This document shows positions 1-13,000 of a DNA stretch of 64,000 bases, piece after piece (position 1 is the first letter of the stretch; each line of letters begins with the position of its first letter). The stretch lies in the NCBI GenBank assembly GCA_907163375.1, contig CAJQUW010000459.1, positions 310,001-374,000 on the forward strand, given 5' to 3'. This DNA comes from Prostheceraeus crozeri (lineage: Eukaryota; Platyhelminthes; Polycladida; Euryleptidae). A model generated the notes under the pieces. That model was given only the letters and a program-made list of their open reading frames with translations. It did not search any database and was not told the origin of the DNA. A program made the position numbers and the translations under genes.

Positions 1-343
1 TGATGGATGTCAGGTGCTGGAACGTATGCTTATGATTGCAATCTGTGTGCAATTTCGACCCAGGTTGAATGGTGGGTGAAAACTTGGTGCACTGGTGCAG
101 CATACCGTAGACGAACTGACTGTGAGGAGGTTTGGTAAAGAAGTTTGATCTAATGATTGCAAAACGTACGTCGGAGCATAGAAGTGAATGGCGTAGTGGA
201 TGCATTCATGATTGCTCTATGCGATTATGTTGTTGTTGTTGTTGGTGTGGTATTGTTTGTTAGTGTGAGAGGATGTTTCTGTTGTTGATGTAGTGAAGGC
301 ATGGATTGACTTTGTTGTTACATGTTTATATTTTCATTTCCAG

Positions 344-1037
344 AAGTGACGACTACAACTCCTCCAACGACCACTACAGGTAAGTGTCGATGAATGTATT
401 AGAGTTAGACTAGAAATCAGACAAATAGGATTGATTGATGGTTAATGTCCTATTTTTGGCACACCATGATTGTATGCTCGTATGATTGAATATCTTAAGT
501 TTGATGTATCGTGAGATATGAAGTGAAGTGATTTGCATTTTCTCTCTCTTTTCTCAACAGCCAAATGTGAGGCTATTGAGGGAATGGACAATGAGGTAAT
601 GCCATCTTCGATGCGTAGTTCGACGAAGAACGGTGACCCGCTGGATTTGTTGTGGGACGAGACAGCCGGTACGAATACAACGCTGCCCAGCATAGATGAA
701 GATGATGTCGTAGTCATTGAACTGCCATTCAGTAAGGATGAGTCATATGAAGCAACCGTGAATAAGGTTGAAGTTCTTGTTGCACCAAGCACGCCTGTGT
801 CAGGAAGTCAACGACCGCGCAAGATAAGAGTTGAAATAAAAGCTGTTGATGAGAATGGAAACGTCACGCTTCTTGAGAGATACTTGTCGAACGAGCCTTC
901 CGTTTCATCAGCAACACCAAGAAAGTTTGAACCAGTCTTGCCTTTTGATGGTGTCAAGGTGATCATAACGCTGACAGTCGAGGATGGGCCGAGTGGGAAC
1001 TTAGAAGTGTATGTGTCAATTGTCGGATGCTTTGAGA
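344..1037 (+). CDS. Unit 1: linker exon 344-379, domain exon 561-1037
   Basis: Acceptor TTTCCAG at 337-343, donor GTAAGT at 380; acceptor CTCAACAG ends at 560, donor GTAAGT at 1038. Key residues are Lys2 and Arg85. It is the only unit using GGA for Gly8. Next linker exon starts 1656 bp on. Confidence 0.85.
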
Positions 1038-4000
1038 GTAAGTACTGTGAATTGAAGGGTATGGGTGTGGGCCTAAATTTTGACAAAGTATCCTTGAATG
1101 TTTGAATGTTTAGATGTTTATGGTCATCAGTGCGAGGTTGGGCAACGCTCAGTCTTGTTAAATGTAGCAAACGTATAGAATTTGTATTTAGTTGATGAAT
1201 TTGTTGTTGGGCCTAGATTCCACTGTAAGCAATGTCGTGTGGAGCTAGGATGGAAGTCGTTTAAATTCTAAAATATTCCATTGTAAATGTACAAGAATAT
1301 TCATTCTTTCGGGAAGATGCGACGAGATCCGTTATCAATCTGGAGTCATTTATTATTGTTGGAATGAGTCTATTGTAAGATGTTGTTGTGTGTTCACATG
1401 TAAAAGAAGGGCGGCGTTAGTAGGGAACTTATCAGTTTTGGATATAAAATTGAATTGATACACATGTAGAAAGAGGGGATGATAAAGACATACTAGAATG
1501 TCTATTAGATGTAATTGCAACGGAGTACATTGATGGATCTCTAGTAGTGCGTTGAATATAGTTTGGTGAATTAGTTGAGTTGTATGAGGAATTGAGCATA
1601 GTAGAAAATGCTTGAACGATCATCGTGGAAACTGGCGGAGCGTTCGCATGCATGCTTGATGGATGTCAGGTGCTGGAACGTATGCTTATGATTGCAATCT
1701 GTGTGCAATTTCGACCCAGGTTGAATGGTGGGTGAAAACTTGGTGCACTGGTGCAGCATACCGTAGACGAACTGACTGTGAGGAGGTTTGGTAAAGAAGT
1801 TTGATCTAATGATTGCAAAACGTACGTCGGAGCATAGAAGTGAATGGCGTAGTGGATGCATTCATGATTGCTCTATGCGATTATGTTGTTGTTGTTGTTG
1901 GTGTGGTATTGTTTGTTAGTGTGAGAGGATGTTTCTGTTGTTGATGTAGTGAAGGCATGGATTGACTTTGTTGTTACATGTTTATATTTTCATTTCCAGA
2001 AGTGACGACTACAACTCCTCCAACGACCACTACAGGTAAGTGTCGATGAATGTATTAGAGTTAGACTAGAAATCAGACAAATAGGATTGATTGATGGTTA
2101 ATGTCCTATTTTTGGCACACCATGATTGTATGCTCGTATGATTGAATATCTTAAGTTTGATGTATCGTGAGATATGAAGTGAAGTGATTTGCATATTCTC
2201 TCTCTTTTCTCAACAGCCAAATGTGAGGCTATTGAGGGTATGGACAATGAGGTAATGCCATCTTCGATGCGTAGTTCGACGAAGAACGGTGACCCGCTGG
2301 ATTTGTTGTGGGACGAGACAGCCGGTACGAATACAACGCTGCCCAGCATAGATGAAGATGATGTCGTAGTCATTGAACTGCCATTCAGTAAGGATGAGTC
2401 ATATGAAGCAACCGTGAATAAGGTTGAAGTTCTTGTTGCACCAAGCACGCCTGTGTCAGGAAGTCAAGGACCGCGCAAGATAAGAGTTGAAATAAAAGCT
2501 GTTGATGAGAATGGAAACGTCACGCTTCTTGAGAGATACTTGTCGAACGAGCCTTCCGTTTCATCAGCAACACCAAGAAAGTTTGAACCAGTCTTGCCTT
2601 TTGATGGTGTCAAGGTGATCATAACGCTGACAGTCGAGGATGGGCCGAGTGGGAACTTAGAAGTGTATGTGTCAATTGTCGGATGCTTTGAGAGTAAGTA
2701 CTGTGAATTGAAGGGTATGGGTGTGGGCCTAAATTTTGACAAAGTATCCTTGAATGTTTGAATGTTTAGATGTTTATGGTCATCAGTGCGAGGTTGGGCA
2801 ACGCTCATTCTTGTTAAATGTAGCAAACGTATAGAATTTGTATTTAGTTGATGAATTTGTTGTTGGGCCTAGATTCCACTGTAAGCAATGTCGTGTGGAG
2901 CTAGGATGGAAGTCGTTTAAATTCTAAAATATTCCATTGTAAATGTACAAGAACATTCATTCTTTCGGGAAGATGCGACGAGATCCGTTATCAATCTGAA
3001 GTCATTTTTTATTGTTGGAATGAGTCTATTGTAAGATGTTGTTGTGTGTTCACATGTAAAAGAAGGGCGGCGTTAGTAGGGAACTTATCAGTTTTGGATA
3101 TAAAATTGAATTGATACACATGTAGAAAGAGGGGATGATAAAGACATACTAGAATGTCTATTAGATGTAATTGCAACGGAGTACATTGATGGATCTCTAG
3201 TAGTGCGTTGAATATAGTTTGGTGAATTAGTTGAGTTGTATGAGGAATTGAGCATAGTAGAAAATGCTTGAACGATCATCGTGGAAACTGGCGCAGCGTT
3301 CGCGTCCAGGCTTGATGGATGTCAGGTGCTGGAACGTATGCTTATGATTGCAATCTGTGTGCAATTTCGACCCAGGTTGAATGGTGGGTGAAAACTTTGT
3401 GCACTGGTGCAGCATACCGTAGACGAACTGACTGTGAGGAGGTTTGGTAAAGAAGTTTGATCTAATGATTGCAAAACGTACGTCGGAGCATAGAAGTGAA
3501 TGGCGTAGTGGATGCATTCATGATTGCTCTATGCGATTATGTTGTTGTTGTTGTTGGTGTGGTATTGTTTGTTAGTGTGAGAGGATGTTTCTGTTGTTGA
3601 TGTAGTGAAGGCATGGATTGACTTTGTTGTTACATGTTTATATTTTCATTTCCAGAAGTGACGACTACAACTCCTCCAACGACCACTACAGGTAAGTGTC
3701 GATGAATGTATTAGAGTTAGACTAGAAATCAGACAAATAGGATTGATTGATGGTTAATGTCGTATTTTTGGCACACCATGATTGTATGCTCGTATGATTG
3801 AATATCTTAAGTTTGATGTATCGTGAGATATGAAGTGAAGTGATTTGCATATTCTCTCTCTTTTCTCAACAGCCAAATGTGAGGCTATTGAGGGTATGGA
3901 CAATGAGGTAATGCCATCTTCGATGCGTAGTTCGACGAAGAACGGTGACCCGCTGGATTTGTTGTGGGACGAGACAGCCGGTACGAATACAACGCTGCCC

Positions 4001-7000
4001 AGCATAGATGAAGATGATGTCGTAGTCATTGAACTGCCATTCAGTAAGGATGAGTCATATGAAGCAACCGTGAATAAGGTTGAAGTTCTTGTTGCACCAA
4101 GCACGCCTGTGTCAGGAAGTCAAGGACCGCGCAAGATAAGAGTTGAAATAAAAGCTGTTGATGAGAATGGAAACGTCACGCTTCTTGAGAGATACTTGTC
4201 GAACGAGCCTTCCGTTTCATCAGCAACACCAAGAAAGTTTGAACCAGTCTTGCCTTTTGATGGTGTCAAGGTGATCATAACGCTGACAGTCGAGGATGGG
4301 CCGAGTGGGAACTTAGAAGTGTATGTGTCAATTGTCGGATGCTTTGAGAGTAAGTACTGTGAATTGAAGGGTATGGGTGTGGGCCTAAATTTTGACAAAG
4401 TATCCTTGAATGTTTGAATGTTTAGATGTTTATGGTCATCAGTGCGAGGTTGGGCAACGCTCATTCTTGTTAAATGTAGCAAACGTATAGAATTTGTATT
4501 TAGTTGATGAATTTGTTGTTGGGCCTAGATTCCACTGTAAGCAATGTCGTGTGGAGCTAGGATGGAAGTCGTTTAAATTCTAAAATATTCCATTGTAAAT
4601 GTACAAGAATATTCATTCTTTCGGGAAGATGCGACGAGATCCGTTATCAATCTGGAGTCATTTATTATTGTTGGAATGAGTCTATTGTAAGATGTTGTTG
4701 TGTGTTCACATGTAAAAGAAGGGCGGCGTTAGTAGGGAACTTATCAGTTTTGGATATAAAATTGAATTGATACACATGTAGAAAGAGGGGATGATAAAGA
4801 CATACTAGAATGTCTATTAGATGTAATTGCAACGGAGTACATTGATGGATCTGTAGCAGTGCGTTGAATATAGTTTGGTGAATTAGTTGAGTTGTATGAG
4901 GAATTGAGCATAGTAGAAAATGCTTGAACGATCATCGTGGAAACTGGCGGAGCGTTCGCGTCCAGGCTTGATGGATGTCAGGTGCTGGAACGTATGCTTA
5001 TGATTGCAATCTGTGTGCAATTTCGACCCAGGTTGAATGGTGGGTGAAAACTTGGTGCACTGGTGCAGCATGCCGTAGACGAACTGACTGTGAGGAGGTT
5101 TGGTAAAGAAGTTTGATCTAATGATTGCAAAACGTACGTCGGAGCATAGAAGTGAATGGCGTAGTGGATGCATTCATGATTGCTCTATGCGATTATGTTG
5201 TTGTTGTTGTTGTTGGTGTGGTATTGTTTGTTAGTGTGAGAGGATGTTTCTGTTGTTGATGTAGTGAAGGCATGGATTGACTTTGTTGTTACATGTTTAT
5301 ATTTTCATTTCCAGAAGTGACGACTACAACTCCTCCAACGACCACTACAGGTAAGTGTCGATGAATGTATTAGAGTTAGACTAGAAATCAGACAAATAGG
5401 ATTGATTGATGGTTAATGTCGTATTTTTGGCACACCATGATTGTATGCTCGTATGATTGAATATCTTAAGTTTGATGTATCGTGAGATATGAAGTGAAGT
5501 GATTTGCATATTCTCTCTCTTTTCTCAACAGCCAAATGTGAGGCTATTGAGGGTATGGACAATGAGGTAATGCCATCTTCGATGCGTAGTTCGACGAAGA
5601 ACGGTGACCCGCTGGATTTGTTGTGGGACGAGACAGCCGGTACGAATACAACGCTGCCCAGCATAGATGAAGATGATGTCGTAGTCATTGAACTGCCATT
5701 CAGTAAGGATGAGTCATATGAAGCAACCGTGAATAAGGTTGAAGTTCTTGTTGCACCAAGCACGCCTGTGTCAGGAAGTCAAGGACCGCGCAAGATAAGA
5801 GTTGAAATAAAAGCTGTTGATGAGAATGGAAACGTCACGCTTCTTGAGAGATACTTGTCGAACGAGCCTTCCGTTTCATCAGCAACACCAAGAAAGTTTG
5901 AACCAGTCTTGCCTTTTGATGGTGTCAAGGTGATCATAACGCTGACAGTCGAGGATGGGCCGAGTGGGAACTTAGAAGTGTATGTGTCAATTGTCGGATG
6001 CTTTGAGAGTAAGTACTGTGAATTGAAGGGTATGGGTGTGGGCCTAAATTTTGACAAAGTATCCTTGAATGTTTGAATGTTTAGATGTTTATGGTCATCA
6101 GTGCGAGGTTGGGCAACGCTCATTCTTGTTAAATGTAGCAAACGTATAGAATTTGTATTTAGTTGATGAATTTGTTGTTGGGCCTAGATTCCACTGTAAG
6201 CAATGTCGTGTGGAGCTAGGATGGAAGTCGTTTAAATTCTAAAATATTCCATTGTAAATGTACAAGAATATTCATTCTTTCGGGAAGATGCGACGAGATC
6301 CGTTATCAATCTGGAGTCATTTATTATTGTTGGAATGAGTCTATTGTAAGATGTTGTTGTGTGTTCACATGTAAAAGAAGGGCGGCGTTAGTAGGGAACT
6401 TATCAGTTTTGGATATAAAATTGAATTGATACACATGTAGAAAGAGGGGATGATAAAGACATACTAGAATGTCTATTAGATGTAATTGCAACGGAGTACA
6501 TTGATGGATCTGTAGCAGTGCGTTGAATATAGTTTGGTGAATTAGTTGAGTTGTATGAGGAATTGAGCATAGTAGAAAATGCTTGAACGATCATCGTGGA
6601 AACTGGCGGAGCGTTCGCGTCCAGGCTTGATGGATGTCAGGTGCTGGAACGTATGCTTATGATTGCAATCTGTGTGCAATTTCGACCCAGGTTGAATGGT
6701 GGGTGAAAACTTGGTGCACTGGTGCAGCATACCGTAGACGAACTGACTGTGAGGAGGTTTGGTAAAGAAGTTTGATCTAATGATTGCAAAACGTACGTCG
6801 GAGCATAGAAGTGAATGGCGTAGTGGATGCATTCATGATTGCTCTATGCGATTATGTTGTTGTTGTTGTTGTTGGTGTGGTATTGTTTGTTAGTGTGAGA
6901 GGATGTTTCTGTTGTTGATGTAGTGAAGGCATGGATTGACTTTGTTGTTACATGTTTATATTTTCATTTCCAGAAGTGACGACTACAACTCCTCCAACGA

Positions 7001-10000
7001 CCACTGCAGGTAAGTGTCGATGAATGTATTAGAGTTAGACTAGAAATCAGACAAATAGGATTGATTGATGGTTAATGTCGTATTTTTGGCACACCATGAT
7101 TGTATGCTCGTATGATTGAATATCTTAAGTTTGATGTATCGTGAGATATGAAGTGAAGTGATTTGCATATTCTCTCTCTTTTCTCAACAGCCAAATGTAA
7201 GGCTATTGAGGGTATGGACAATGAGGTAATGCCATCTTCGATGCGTAGTTCGACGAAGAACGGTGACCCGCTGGATTTGTTGTGGGACGAGACAGCCGGT
7301 ACGAATACAACGCTGCCCAGCATAGATGAAGATGATGTCGTAGTCATTGAACTGCCATTCAGTAAGGATGAGTCATATGAAGCAACCGTGAATAAGGTTG
7401 AAGTTCTTGTTGCACCAAGCACGCCTGTGTCAGGAAGTCAAGGACCGCGCAAGATAAGAGTTGAAATAAAAGCTGTTGATGAGAATGGAAACGTCACGCT
7501 TCTTGAGAGATACTTGTCGAACGAGCCTTCCGTTTCATCAGCAACACCAAGAAAGTTTGAACCAGTCTTGCCTTTTGATGGTGTCAAGGTGATCATAACG
7601 CTGACAGTCGAGGATGGGCCGAGTGGGAACTTAGAAGTGTATGTGTCAATTGTCGGATGCTTTGAGAGTAAGTACTGTGAATTGAAGGGTATGGGTGTGG
7701 GCCTAAATTTTGACAAAGTATCCTTGAATGTTTGAATGTTTAGATGTTTATGGTCATCAGTGCGAGGTTGGGCAACGCTCAGTCTTGTTAAATGTAGCAA
7801 ACGTATAGAATTTGTATTTAGTTGATGAATTTGTTGTTGGGCCTAGATTCCACTGTAAGCAATGTCGTGTGGAGCTAGGATGGAAGTCGTTTAAATTCTA
7901 AAATATTCCATTGTAAATGTACAAGAATATTCATTCTTTCGGGAAGATGCGACGAGATCCGTTATCAATCTGGAGTCATTTATTATTGTTGGAATGAGTC
8001 TATTGTAAGATGTTGTTGTGTGTTCACATGTAAAAGAAGGGCGGCGTTAGTAGGGAACTTATCAGTTTTGGATATAAAATTGAATTGATACACATGTAGA
8101 AAGAGGGGATGATAAAGACATACTAGAATGTCTAGTAGATGTAATTGCAACGGAGTACATTGATGGATCTGTAGCAGTGCGTTGAATATAGTTTGGTGGA
8201 TTAGTTGAGTTGTATGAGGAATTGAGCATAGTAGAAAATGCTTGAACGATCATCGTGGAAACTGGCGCAGCGTTCGCGTCCAGGCTTGATGGATGTCAGG
8301 TGCTGGAACGTATGCTTATGATTGCAATCTGTGTGCAATTTCGACCCAGGTTGAATGGTGGGTGAAAACTTGGTGCACTGGTGCAGCATACCGTAGACGA
8401 ACTGACTGTGAGGAGGTTTGGTAAAGAAGTTTGATCTAATGATTGCAAAACGTACGTCGGAGCATAGAAGTGAATGGCGTAGTGGATGCATTCATGATTG
8501 CTCTATGCGATTATGTTGTTGTTGTTGTTGGTGTGGTATTGTTTGTTAGTGTGAGAGGATGTTTCTGTTGTTGATGTAGTGAAGGCATGGATTGACTTTG
8601 TTGTTACATGTTTATATTTTCATTTCCAGAAGTGACGACTACAACTCCTCCAACGACCACTACAGGTAAGTGTCGATGAATGTATTAGAGTTAGACTAGA
8701 AATCAGACAAATAGGATTGATTGATGGTTAATGTCGTATTTTTGGCACACCATGATTGTATGCTCGTATGATTGAATATCTTAAGTTTGATGTATCGTGA
8801 GATATGAAGTGAAGTGATTTGCATATTCTCTCTCTTTTCTCAACAGCCAAATGTGAGGCTATTGAGGGTATGGACAATGAGGTAATGCCATCTTCGATGC
8901 GTAGTTCGACGAAGAACGGTGACCCGCTGGATTTGTTGTGGGACGAGACAGCCGGTACGAATACAACGCTGCCCAGCATAGATGAAGATGATGTCGTAGT
9001 CATTGAACTGCCATTCAGTAAGGATGAGTCATATGAAGCAACCGTGAATAAGGTTGAAGTTCTTGTTGCACCAAGCACGCCTGTGTCAGGAAGTCAACGA
9101 CCGCGCAAGATAAGAGTTGAAATAAAAGCTGTTGAGGAGAATGGAAACGTCACGCTTCTTGAGAGATACTTGTCGAACGAGCCTTCCGTTTCATCAGCAA
9201 CACCAAGAAAGTTTGAACCAGTCTTGCCTTTTGATGGTGTCAAGGTGATCATAACGCTGACAGTCGAGGATGGGCCGAGTGGGAACTTAGAAGTGTATGT
9301 GTCAATTGTCGGATGCTTTGAGAGTAAGTACTGTGAATTGAAGGGTATGGGTGTGGGCCTAAATTTTGACAAAGTATCCTTGAATGTTTGAATGTTTAGA
9401 TGTTTATGGTCATCAGTGCGAGGTTGGGCAACGCTCATTCTTGTTAAATGTAGCAAACGTATAGAATTTGTATTTAGTTGATGAATTTGTTGTTGGGCCT
9501 AGATTCCCCTGTAAGTAATGTCGTGTGGAGCTAGGATGGAAGTCGTTTAAATTCTAAAATATTCCATTGTAAATGTACAAGAATATTCATTCTTTCGGGA
9601 AGATGCGACGAGATCCGTTATCAATCTGGAGTCATTTATTATTGTTGGAATGAGTCTATTGTAAGATGTTGCTGTGTGTTCACATGTAAAAGAAGGGCGG
9701 CGTTAGTAGGGAACTTATCAGTTTTGGATATAAAATTGAATTGATACATATGTAGAAAGAGGGGATGATAAAGACATACTAGAATGTCTAGTAGATGTAA
9801 TTGCAACGGAGTACATTGATGGATCTCTAGTAGTGTGTTGAATATAGTTTGGTGGATTAGTTGAGTTGTATGAGGAATTGAGCATAGTAGAAAATGCTTG
9901 AACGATCATCGTGGAAACTGGCGCAGCGTTCGCGTCCAGGCTTGATGGATGTCAGGTGCTGGAACGTATGCTTATGATTGCAATCTCTGTGCAATTTCGA

Positions 10001-13000
10001 CCAAGGTTGAATGGTGGGTGAAAACTTGGCGCACTGGTGCAGCATGCCGTAGACGAACTGACTGTGAGGAGGTTTGGTAAAGAAGTTTGATCTAATGATT
10101 GCAAAACGTACGTCGGAGCATAGAAGTGAATGGCGTAGTGGATGCATTCATGATTGCTCTATGGGATTATGTTGTTGTTGTTGTTGTTGGTGTGGTATTG
10201 TTTGTTAGTGTGAGAGGATGTTTCTGTTATTGATGTAGTGAAGGCATGGATTGACTTTGTTGTTATATGTTTATATTTTCATTTCCAGAAGTGACGACTA
10301 CAACTCCTCCAACGACCACTACAGGTGAGTGTCGATGAATGTAATAGAGTTAGACTAGAAATCAGACAAATAGGATTGATTGATGGTTAATGCCGTATTT
10401 TTGGCACACCATGATTGTATGCTCGTATGATTGAATATCTTAAGTTTGATGTATCGTGAGATATGAAGTGAAGTGATGTGCATTTTCTCTCTCTTTTCTC
10501 AACAGCCAAATGTGAGGCTATTGAGGGTATGGACAATGAGGTAATGCCATCTTCGATGCGTAGTTCGACGAAGAACGGTGACCCGCTGGATTTGTTGTGG
10601 GACGAGACAGCCGGTACGAATACAACGCTGCCCAGCATAGATGAAGATGATGTCGTAGTCATTGAACTGCCATTCAGTAAGGATGAGTCATATGAAGCAA
10701 CCGTGAATAAGGTTGAAGTTCTTGTTGCACCAAGCACGCCTGTGTCAGGAAGTCAACGACCGCGCAAGATAAGAGTTGAAATAAAAGCTGTTGATGAGAA
10801 TGGAAACGTCACGCTTCTTGAGAGATACTTGTCGAACGAGCCTTCCGTTTCATCAGCAACACCAAGAAAGTTTGAACCAGTCTTGCCTTTTGATGGTGTC
10901 AAGGTGATCATAACGCTGACAGTCGAGGATGGGCCGAGTGGGAACTTAGAAGTGTATGTGTCAATTGTCGGATGCTTTGAGAGTAAGTACTGTGAATTGA
11001 AGGGTATGGGTGTGGGCCTAAATTTTGACAAAGTATCCTTGAATGTTTGAATGTTTAGATGTTTATGGTCATCAGTGCGAGGTTGGGCAACGCTCATTCT
11101 TGTTAAATGTAGCAAACGTATAGAATTTGTATTTAGTTGATGAATTTGTTGTTGGGCCTAGATTCCCCTGTAAGCAATGTCGTGTGGAGCTAGGATGGAA
11201 GTCGTTTAAATTCTAAAATATTCCATTGTAAATGTACAAGAATATTCATTCTTTCGGGAAGATGCGACGAGATCCGTTATCAATCTGGAGTCATTTATTA
11301 TTGTTGGAATGAGTCTATTGTAAGATGTTGTTGTGTGTTCACATGTAAAAGAAGGGCGGCGTTAGTAGGGAACTTATCAGTTTTGGATATAAAATTGAAT
11401 TGATACACATGTAGAAAGAGGGGATGATAAAGACATACTAGAATGTCTAGTAGATGTAATTGCAACGGAGTACATTGATGGATCTGTAGCAGTGCGTTGA
11501 ATATAGTTTGGTGGATTAGTTGAGTTGTATGAGGAATTGAGCATAGTAGAAAATGCTTGAACGATCATCGTGGAAACTGGCGCAGCGTTCGCGTCCAGGC
11601 TTGATGGATGTCAGGTGCTGGAACGTATGCTTATGATTGCAATCTGTGTGCAATTTCGACCCAGGTTGAATGGTGGGTGAAAACTTGGTGCACTGGTGCA
11701 GCATACCGTAGACGAACTGACTGTGAGGAGGTTTGGTAAAGAAGTTTGATCTAATGATTGCAAAACGTACGTCGGAGCATAGAAGTGAATGGCGTAGTGG
11801 ATGCATTCATGATTGCTCTATGCGATTATGTTGTTGTTGTTGTTGGTGTGGTATTGTTTGTTAGTGTGAGAGGATGTTTCTGTTGTTGATGTAGTGAAGG
11901 CATGGATTGACTTTGTTGTTACATGTTTATATTTTCATTTCCAGAAGTGACGACTACAACTCCTCCAACGACCACTACAGGTAAGTGTCGATGAATGTAT
12001 TAGAGTTAGACTAGAAATCAGACAAATAGGATTGATTGATGGTTAATGTCGTATTTTTGGCACACCATGATTGTATGCTCGTATGATTGAATATCTTAAG
12101 TTTGATGTATCGTGAGATATGAAGTGAAGTGATTTGCATATTCTCTCTCTTTTCTCAACAGCCAAATGTGAGGCTATTGAGGGTATGGACAATGAGGTAA
12201 TGCCATCTTCGATGCGTAGTTCGACGAAGAACGGTGACCCGCTGGATTTGTTGTGGGACGAGACAGCCGGTACGAATACAACGCTGCCCAGCATAGATGA
12301 AGATGATGTCGTAGTCATTGAACTGCCATTCAGTAAGGATGAGTCATATGAAGCAACCGTGAATAAGGTTGAAGTTCTTGTTGCACCAAGCACGCCTGTG
12401 TCAGGAAGTCAACGACCGCGCAAGATAAGAGTTGAAATAAAAGCTGTTGAGGAGAATGGAAACGTCACGCTTCTTGAGAGATACTTGTCGAACGAGCCTT
12501 CCGTTTCATCAGCAACACCAAGAAAGTTTGAACCAGTCTTGCCTTTTGATGGTGTCAAGGTGATCATAACGCTGACAGTCGAGGATGGGCCGAGTGGGAA
12601 CTTAGAAGTGTATGTGTCAATTGTCGGATGCTTTGAGAGTAAGTACTGTGAATTGAAGGGTATGGGTGTGGGCCTAAATTTTGACAAAGTATCCTTGAAT
12701 GTTTGAATGTTTAGATGTTTATGGTCATCAGTGCGAGGTTGGGCAACGCTCATTCTTGTTAAATGTAGCAAACGTATAGAATTTGTATTTAGTTGATGAA
12801 TTTGTTGTTGGGCCTAGATTCCCCTGTAAGTAATGTCGTGTGGAGCTAGGATGGAAGTCGTTTAAATTCTAAAATATTCCATTGTAAATGTACAAGAATA
12901 TTCATTCTTTCGGGAAGATGCGACGAGATCCGTTATCAATCTGGAGTCATTTATTATTGTTGGAATGAGTCTATTGTAAGATGTTGCTGTGTGTTCACAT

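Noticed and set aside
533-1105. 190-codon plus-strand frame starting with ATG before each domain exon
   Set aside because: It reads through the CTCAACAG acceptor and the GTAAGT donor. Perfect phase-1 joining to the linker exons shows that the ATG and the last 22 codons are intronic.
442-1861. Repeated minus-strand open frames of 116, 120, 96 and 63-73 codons in each array unit
   Set aside because: The first two lie opposite the domain exon and its flanks, the others in the long intron. They recur only because the DNA repeats, lack any recognisable domain, and one (96 codons) merely shares sequence with a LINE 5' region.
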